A program made the position numbers and the translations under genes. Shown in pieces: positions 57,649-64,000 of a DNA stretch of 64,000 nucleotides. Under the pieces are notes generated by a model. It did no database searches, was not told the DNA's origin, and saw nothing but the letters and a program-made list of their open reading frames with translations. Within the stretch, counting starts at the first letter, position 1. Each line of letters starts with the position of its first letter. This DNA comes from Amorphophallus konjac. Its lineage: Eukaryota; Streptophyta; Magnoliopsida; Alismatales; Araceae. Location of the stretch: the NCBI GenBank assembly GCA_022559845.1, contig CM040126.1, positions 226,492,641-226,556,640 of the forward strand, given 5' to 3'.

Positions 57649-58089
57649 TGAAGAGGCGTGATCTCGCGCTGGTCCTGAGCGGGCTGAGGATCACCAGATC
57701 GTGAACTGCAAGACAGGGAAATGGATCAGAGGGCCCAGGGGGAATCCCTGGGGCAAACCCTCCGATGCTTAAGTCAGTGGAGCTATGGTGGGAGTAATAG
57801 TAGGGAGGGGAGAGCTTGTGCGCGAGATCCCTCCCCACCAGAAGGGTGAAGCGGTTCTTGCTCAGGAATTTTTGTGCGTATGATTGCCTTTCTTGGCTTC
57901 CCTTTAGCCGGAGGATATCCCTGGTTTAAATAGTACACCGTCTCTTGGAGTCCTGCCAACCGAGGGGTCTTAGGTGGGGGTTACGTCCTCATCGTGGGCT
58001 TTTATGGCCTTATCGTGGGAGCGTTATCATCGTGGGGAAGAAGAAGTCCCTTGCCTTCCTGAATTCCTGCATGCTGCGGACTCTTAACG
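57649..58089 (-). repeat. 5' LTR of E1, truncated at 58089 by E5
   Basis: Matches 11086-11525 with roughly 20 differences. The homology ends at GGACTCTTAACG, where TGTCACGCCCC begins; the corresponding 330 bp of the LTR is missing from the window. TAACG (58085-58089) would be one copy of the E5 TSD. Confidence 0.88.
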
Positions 58090-59408
58090 TGTCACGCCCC
58101 GAGAGCGGAAGAGACCCGGAAACCGTGACGAGTTTATATCAATCATGTCAATCAGAGTATTAGTGTATTCGACACCAAAATCAGAGATGCGCAAAAGTAA
58201 AGATAACCCAGTCCTTTATTCCTTCATAAGAATATGTCTATTACAAACCTTGAAGTACTAACTAAAATAAAGGAAAATACAAGGTTGACTCAAGAAAATA
58301 TGAAAAAGACTAGATAACATGGAAGAAGCTCTATCCCTTTCACTCTTAATTTTCCCCATCCGTTTGAGTTCCCTCATCGTCGGACTTACCTGAAAAGTAG
58401 GGAAACACTAAGTGAGCGAACGCTCAGTAGGAAATTATATCTCAAGAATTAGCAAGGGGTTTAAGTGATCACATCTTTCATGAATGCATTATAGCTATGC
58501 ATGCTCGCATAAAATGACAAGATAGAGAGAGTGTATAACAATACGATAGCAAGAAGAACTAGTCATGAACTTTCAAGAACTTATATCAAAAGATATCAAG
58601 ATATTCAAGCAAGTGTATTCATCATGTCATGTGGAAATTTGGCTACCACGTTTCAAGCACGCAAGTATGAAATTACCCTTTTTCGGGCCACGCAAGTCAT
58701 GTAATATCAAGTCAAGTACAAGTACAAGATTTGTGGAATGTTCAATCAAGCTAGTCATGCACTTCGGTATAATGCCAATACCGTGATCAATCAACTCCCA
58801 TGGGCACAAGTACTTTGGGGTGCTCCTCCAAGGACCAGATCGGGCCCTATATGCGCAGGCATTAATCATGTATTTTAACATCCACTTTTGTGTATAGCCA
58901 TTATGGAATTTCAAGAATAAAGCTTGTAGATACGTAGGATAACTTGGATAGAATAGAGTCCAAAAATATGACACTTGACATAGAATGGCGATAATAACGG
59001 TACAATCACGATTATCGATAAAACTAGGGGGAATTGGTTCCCTAACTTGGGTACCATGATAAGCAAGTATGGACACTCTTTATATAGAATTGAGGTCCAC
59101 ATGAACAGCACATCAATGGCAAGACGTCCTCATTCTTAATATAGAATTGAGGTCCACAAGAACATCATGTTGAATATAGAATTGGGGTTTACAAGAACAG
59201 CATCAAATGGCATGATAACCTCATCCCATTAAGAGAATTCTCATGATACACACTTTGCATAACATGAGGGCCGGTATACCATGTTTCTTTAGAGTGACAT
59301 GGCAATCAAATAATGTAATCGGTTTTTATGGTACAACCAGCTCAGTCGGCCTTGAGGGAATCCAAGGCTCGAGGAGTCTTACGGAGGTCTCTATGACTTG
59401 TTGAGTAT
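58090..59408 (-). repeat. E5: Ty3-type LTR sequence, minus orientation
   Basis: Begins on the plus strand with TGTCACGCCCCGAGAGCGG, the inverted form of the terminus GGGGCGTGACA seen in E7. A block near 58385-58435 is shared with E7. About 1.3 kb follows with no protein motif. It is cut at 59409 by E6, so whether an internal region exists is unknown. Confidence 0.6.
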
Positions 59409-59509
59409 TGTTGAATCTTTACATGTTTTGATGATGACAACACTATAAGTCTTAGTGGTGTTCAAAAATATGTTTCTGTGAAGAATAAACTTTCATTTCA
59501 CTTCAGGTA

Positions 59510-60720
59510 TTTTTAAGGACTGTCTTCGTGTTGGTTGGCACTTCGTCATGTTTGTGTATAACACCTCGTGTTGAACTGTTTGTCTTCATGTCGTTTTAAT
59601 TTTAGTACTGTTTGTATTTCCAATACGCCATGTCGTCTTCTCTTACCGCGTGTTGTTTATGTTTACTGTCCTTCAGGTCGTGCGTCCGTGTTGTTTTCAC
59701 TATATTTCGTGTCATTTTTCTCTGTAGTGTTTGTTTTGATTCAGTGACATGTCCTGTCATTGATCTTTACTTCGTGCTGTTTTCATTGTCTTCGTATCGT
59801 TCTCTGTGGAGTGTGAGGTTCTGATAAACTTCACTTCGTGTCACTTACTGTTGTTCCTCGTGTCGTTTCTTTCTGGTCCCACTGCTTCATCACGTGTCGT
59901 GATAGCCGTGACATCTTCTGTCTTCGTGTCGTTTTGACTTCGTGTCAATTACTATTTTATCTTTGTGTTGTCTTCACTCCGTGTCGATTTCTGTTCTCAT
60001 CGTCTTAGTGTTGTTTTCACTTCGTGTCAACTTCACTTCGTGTCATCTCTTTGTATTCTATCTTCGTGTTGGTTTTTTCGTTTTAGACTTCATGTCTTTC
60101 TCGCCTTGACCACACTCCGTGTCGATTTCAATTTTCATCTTCGTGTTGTTTTCGACTCGTGACGGCCTCTGTCATCTGTCTCCATGTCGTACTTACTTCG
60201 TGTCATTTTACTTCTTGTCATTTTGACTTCGTGTCAAATTACTGTTCTGTCTTCGTGTTGTTTTCATTCCGTGTCGATTTCAGTTATCGTCTACGTGTTG
60301 TCTTCACCTCGTGTCGTTTCTTCATCTCTTCATGTCGTCTTTGTTCTATTGTGTGCAGGACATCGCAGCACCTCGTGTTGCTTCCTGTTTCACTTTCGTG
60401 TCATTTATCTTGTTGCATATTCGTGTCATTTTTATTCATCCTAGTCCTCGTGTCTTTCTTGTGTTGAAACCATACTTCGTGTTGGTGTATGTTCTCGTCT
60501 TCGTGTCTGTTATCAGCACGGGTCGTTCTCTTTGCTGTGTGAATATGTCGTGTTGTTTTTACGTTCATGTCTCCGCGTTGTTCTTGTCTTCGTGTCTTCG
60601 TGTTGTTTTCTTTCTACCTCGTGATGTTCTCTTAGTAGTGTTCCTTGTGTCACCACTGTATCTCGTGTCGTTCTCTGTTTAGTGTACCTTTTGTCGTGTC
60701 CACTAACCTCATGCAGTTCT
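59510..60720. repeat. TTCGTGT(C/T)G array in E6 U3
   Basis: Over 1.2 kb, several dozen copies or close variants of CTTCGTGTCGTTTT / CACTTCGTGTCA recur every 15-40 bp. It gives Val/Ser/Phe/Leu-rich spurious ORFs (59612-60682). CACTTCGTG is flanked by inverted CAC/GTG, so units are near-palindromic. Confidence 0.9.
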
Positions 60721-60910
60721 AGTTCTTATGGCACTCAATATTAATGGTTCTTATCTCATTGCAGGTCCGAGGAAGAACATTCATCAGTGTCTGGGTGCAC
60801 ATGATCCGATACTAAAGGAACAAATACGAAAAGGGCACGTGGCAGGAAGGTTCTGGATCAAGCGTGTGAAGCACACGCACTCTGTACCCCATCCTCCTGC
60901 TGGGTGCTGA

Positions 60911-60919
60911 TATAAAAAG
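60911..60919 (+). promoter_or_regulatory. Candidate TATA box of the E6 LTR
   Basis: GATATAAAAAG lies between the U3 array and the purine tract. Transcription starting near 60945 would place the hairpin chain about 350 nt into the transcript. Confidence 0.55.
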
Positions 60920-61293
60920 AAGAAAGGCTGGTCGGGCAGGAATCAAGGAAGAACAGAAGTAAAAAAAAAGAGCAAAAAGAGCAGAAGAACAAAAGAAGAA
61001 AAAGTGAGAGAGAGAGATAGTGCTCGTGTGAAGAAAAAGAAAGAGAGAGTTGAAGAAAAAGAAAGAGAGATAAAAAAGAGAGAGAGAGAGTTCGTGGAGA
61101 AGAAGGACGAAGCTATTGAAGATCTGTCTACTGGACCGTGGATCAAATCCAGGCCAGTCAGCTCCGTTGAGAGCCACATCTATGTTTTCATCTTTTACAG
61201 CTTTTTGATTGTTGTGTCATTTTCGTTTATTGTTTTTCCTTTGCTTTTCTGATTATCTTTGGTCTTCTGATTGCCCTGTTGGGAATCGGGTTC

Positions 61294-61624
61294 CTCCTGT
61301 TGGTTCAGGAGAAGGGAGATCTGATCTCCGGGTTGCAATTGACAGGTTGTCACTTGTGGGTCTCCCTCTGGTTAGAGGAAGGGAGGCTAGTCCTCCGGTT
61401 CTGGGCTTGTGGTTGCAAGCCCAGGTGTCCCTCCTGGTCTGGAGGAAGAGAGGTCTTCGACCTCTAGTTTCCAAGTGACTGGGAGTCACTTGGCTGTCCC
61501 TCCGGTTGGGAGGAAGAGGGGAGGCTGTTCCCCTGGTCAAGCTGTGTGGCAGCAATTATTTGCAGACTGAGTCTGCTTGGTTCTAGCGTTTGCTAGTGAA
61601 GCCTCACTCCGGTTAGGAGTGAGG
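61294..61624. repeat. Hairpin chain in the R/U5 part of the E6 LTR
   Basis: About thirteen perfect stems follow one another: CTCCTG 61294-61311; GGAGAT 61315-61329; TGACA 61340-61352; CCTCT (loop GGTT) 61365-61378; GGAGG 61382-61396; CTGGGCTTG (9 bp, loop TGGTTG) 61401-61424; CCTCC 61430-61445; AGAGGT (loop CTTCG) 61449-61465; CCAAGTGACT (10 bp, loop GGG) 61471-61493; CCTCC (loop GGTTG) 61499-61513; AGGGG 61517-61534; GCAGAC 61562-61576; CTAGC 61583-61596; CCTCACTCC (9 bp, loop GGTTA) 61602-61624. Many loops contain GGTT. Confidence 0.92.
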
Positions 61625-61858
61625 GGTGGATGTAGGTCTGAAGGACCGAACCACCTAAAAACCTTTGTGCAGTGGCTTGTTTGTCAGATTTGCTTCCGCT
61701 AGATGCTTGAATAGGTGCGCTCAATGTGTTTGTGTTTGAGTTGAATAGAATTGGTTCTATTCTGTTTCTCTATCTAGCATCCTGTTTTAAATTTGGCCAT
61801 TATTCGTAGAAGGATTCATTCACCCCCCCTCTGTATCCGGGCCAAGCACCCTAACAGT

Positions 61859-61870
61859 TGGTATCAGAGC
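61859..61870 (+). other. E6 primer-binding site (initiator Met tRNA)
   Basis: TGGTATCAGAGC begins three bases after the LTR end CCTAACA. Confidence 0.93.
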
Positions 61871-61962
61871 CGGTGTCTGCATATAAGGTCCAGCGACCTG
61901 CAGATTCGTTCTTGCGGTCTTAGGTGCTTATTTGCCTTTAGTGCATCAATATTCCTGTTGCA

Positions 61963-64000
61963 TTGAATTTATCTGCTTTTGCTTCAATGGCTTGTCCACC
62001 TGTCTTCAGTGGTCTTGATTTCAACCAGTGGCACAGTGCTTTACGTGCTTATGTTAAGTCCGTTGACCCAGACCTGTGGAAAGTGATTTCACATGGTCCT
62101 CATGAACTACCAAAGAAAAGGTCTAAATGGACTAACAGTCACGAATCAATGTATGAGAAGAATCAGACAGCTATAAATCTGATGAAAGTAGCCACTGACA
62201 AAGCTTTTCACTCATGTTTCCTTGATTACAGATCTGCAAGGGATATGTTGGAAATGATGAAGAGAAGCGGGAAAGGAAATCAAACAGGCTGCATGATGGC
62301 CAACAGAAGCGATCAAGGCAGCAATCAAACTGAAGAAGATGATGATGATGAGGTAAATCTCTTCGAGAACTTCTCTCTAGAAGATTGGGGGAATGCATAT
62401 GCTGAACTACTTGAATCTCATGAACTGTTAAGAAAACAGTATAAAAAGTTGAAGAAGAGTACTCGGGTAGATAGTTCTAGCTCTCCATGTAAAAATTGTT
62501 CAAGTACGAAGAAATCTCATGATGCATGTCTGTCTGATAATCATATGCATAAAAACCAGAATGCTGAACTGAAGAAGGAACTTGAATGTGTTTACTCTGA
62601 ACTGAACAATCTAAAATCTGAAGATGACTCTCTCAGAAAATTCTCTAAAGAAAATGAAGAACAATTAGAGAAACTTAAACGAGAGAATGAGTTGCTGATT
62701 GAAAAATTTAATGCCATAAAATCTGTAAACATAGAATTATAGAAAGACTTTGAAAAACAACAAAAAGAATTGAGAGAGTTTGAAGCTAGGAGAGAAAGCA
62801 TGGTTAACTCAGAAGATCAGCTTCTAATAAATGAGTTAATTCAAAATGATAAACTTAAAGAAGAAGTTGAAAAATTAAAACTGATAAACAGTGCCATGTC
62901 TGAAAGACTTCTCACATTGGAAAAAGGAAAAGCTATCTGTACAAACGAGACTGAAGAGGTAGATGAGCTGAGAAAGGAAATTGAAGAATACAAAACAGCT
63001 AACAAGGTTTTGAAGGAAGCTGTCAATTGTAGTGAACAAGAGATCGCTAGTTATGAAATACACATTGCATCTCTTGAAAATGAAATTCAGGACTTGAAAG
63101 CTTCCTTGTCTAAATTTGTTGATGGGCAGAAAAACCTAGACAAGCTGCTAGGTGTAAAAGTCAATGTCAAAAAGGAAGGGTTGGGTTACAATAATCTAAC
63201 TAAGAAGGCTTTGCAGAACAAAGTAATGACATCCTTTGTAAATACTTCAAATGTAGCCACTACATCAAAAGACAAACAGCCTATTGTTCAGAAAATTCTG
63301 GGAACAAAGATTAACTTTAACAAGGAAGGACTGGGTTACAGTCCAGTTATGAGGAAGGTTGATGGAGTCAACTTGAAAACTGTCTTTGTCAAATCTTCTG
63401 AACAGGAAAAGCTTTCTATCTCATCTCCACCTCAGTACAAGGCTAAGAAAACAGAAAAATAAAATAAAAATCATAAAACATCAGAAATTCAAAGGAACAA
63501 TCTGCATGCTAAAAACTCATCAGATAAATGCCATGTTTTAAAGAAATCAAATGGCTCATGTCATTATTATGGTAAGTATGGACATCTTATGAGTAACTGT
63601 TTTGTGATGGAAAAAGATGACAATAAGCATGCTAGAAAATCTGTGTCTGGTCAGAAAAAGAATGTCACATGTTCTAATTGTGTTAAAGTAGGACACACTA
63701 CTGCTCATTGTTGGTTTGCAAGTAGTAAGGAAAAATCATGTTCATATCATACAAAACACTTTGCAAATCAGCATGCCTTTAATAAGAACCAGCACATTAT
63801 ATGTTTTAATTGCAACAAAATTGGTCACAAGGCCTCTGAATGCTGGTCAGGTTCCTTTAGAAGAAATTCTCTCATTTGTTCTCACTGTAGAAAGCATGGC
63901 CATACAGTCAAGGACTGTTGGCATATTCAGGGTAGAAATGTGAATCTCAGACATGCTAGATTCCCTGTAAGAGAATCTGCAAAACCTTCATGTCATCACT
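61963..64000 (+). pseudogene. E6 Gag with four zinc knuckles, two nonsense codons, 3' end outside window
   Basis: One frame with in-frame TAG at 62740-62742 and TAA at 63460-63462. The N-terminal part has the copia Gag core shortened: PPVFSGLDFNQWHSALRAYV, VDPDLWKVISHGPHEL, then a jump to an acidic region (EEDDDDEVNLFENFSLEDWG), suggesting an internal deletion of the middle of the domain. A long Lys/Glu/Leu coiled coil follows (62400-63130), then two copies of a motif LLGVKVNVKKEGLGYN / ILGTKINFNKEGLGYS. After 63540 come four CCHC-type knuckles: CHYYGKYGHLMSNC, CSNCVKVGHTTAHC, CFNCNKIGHKASEC and CSHCRKHGHTVKDC; the first has Tyr in place of its second Cys. The Met may be 61963 (annotated) or 61989. 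Gag would package element RNA. Protease and pol should follow beyond 64000. Confidence 0.85.

Larger units (their letters stand above)
11086..58089 (-). mobile_element. E1: Tat-lineage Ty3/gypsy retrotransposon, heavily interrupted
   Basis: One element of about 13.4 kb is spread over 47 kb by later insertions. On the minus strand it reads 5' LTR (58089-57649), PBS, Gag, protease, RT, RNase H, a second RNase H, integrase, an antisense extra ORF, PPT and 3' LTR (11855-11086). Two RNase H domains and an antisense ORF between integrase and the 3' LTR are known features of the Tat group (Grande/Retand-like). Insertions E2+E3, the 31168-33461 insert, E4, S1 and E5 account for the gaps; for E2, E4 and S1 the E1 sequence resumes across a 5-bp duplication. 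The far 5' LTR end is cut by E5, so E1's own TSD cannot be confirmed (left flank TATGA). Many stops and frameshifts mark it as dead. Confidence 0.88.
59409..61856 (+). repeat. 5' LTR of E6 (2448 bp)
   Basis: From TGTTGAATC to CACCCTAACA. Three distinct zones: a TTCGTGT-rich U3 (about 59510-60720), a purine-rich GA/AAG tract after the TATA box (about 60930-61105), and a hairpin chain near the 3' end (61294-61624). Confidence 0.9.
59409..64000 (+). mobile_element. E6: Sirevirus-type Ty1/copia element, 5' part
   Basis: Starts with TGTTGAATCTTTACATG followed by TTTTGATGATGACAAC, a string common at Sirevirus LTR starts. It has a 2448-bp LTR, an iMet PBS and a Gag with coiled coil and four zinc knuckles; it runs off the window. 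The candidate TSD is AGTAT (59404-59408), the other copy being out of range. Confidence 0.88.

Noticed and set aside
59612..60682. Several hydrophobic ORFs suggesting membrane proteins
   Set aside because: All derive from the TTCGTGT array in E6 U3; the Val/Phe/Ser-rich composition is a repeat artefact.
61004..61252. Charged ORF rich in Arg/Glu/Lys
   Set aside because: Translation of the GA/AAG purine tract downstream of the E6 TATA box.

Overview
The window is nuclear DNA of a flowering plant with a large, repeat-rich genome. It holds one host gene split by GT..AG introns, buried beside nested LTR retrotransposons. The Ty3/gypsy elements are of Tat and chromovirus type and the Ty1/copia elements are of Sirevirus type. 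A GC-rich first exon with a CT-repeat leader would suit a monocot, but the sequence does not fix the species. I see no rRNA, tRNA gene, CRISPR or bacterial feature.

Layout. 1-3000 holds fragments of old Ty3-type LTRs. 3000-6500 is AT-rich and gene-free, with degenerate repeats, a MITE-like inverted repeat, a SINE-like copy and microsatellites. 6588-10210 (minus strand) is an apparently intact four-exon gene for a 261-residue TVP38/TMEM64 (VTT domain) membrane protein. From 11086 to 58089 lies one old Tat-lineage Ty3 element, E1 (minus strand). It has been opened by later insertions: E2 (12879-30158, plus strand, TSD CATCC), whose 5' LTR was itself opened by E3 (13130-22906, minus strand, TSD CCACG); an unclassified 2.3-kb insert (31168-33461); the Sirevirus E4 (37335-50352, minus strand, TSD AGCTG); a probable 3.3-kb solo LTR, S1 (52816-56080, TSD GGACC); and LTR sequence E5 starting at 58090 inside E1's 5' LTR. 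A second Sirevirus, E6 (59409 to beyond 64000, plus strand), sits in E5.

How the parts relate. With the insertions removed, E1 reads on the minus strand as LTR, PBS, Gag, protease, RT, RNase H, second RNase H, integrase, then an antisense, apparently spliced extra ORF, PPT and LTR. E3 is a full-length chromovirus with near-identical LTRs but two nonsense codons. E2 is a non-autonomous chromovirus keeping Gag and the integrase tail with its chromodomain. E4 has an intact integrase-RT-RNase H ORF and an intact 663-residue extra ORF, but stops in Gag/protease. By-eye LTR divergence ranks the ages E1 > E2 and E4 > E3, which agrees with the nesting order.

Most unusual signal: the LTRs of at least four unrelated elements carry chains of short perfect hairpins or CpG-rich palindromes, with a different primary motif in each (E3 TAGCGCGA/GAACGCGC; E4 GCGTCGACGC plus an R/U5 hairpin chain; E6 TTCGTGT array plus an R/U5 hairpin chain; S1 CGCGCCGG). 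In E4 the palindrome also recurs inside gag in two different reading frames, which points to selection or spread at the nucleic-acid level.
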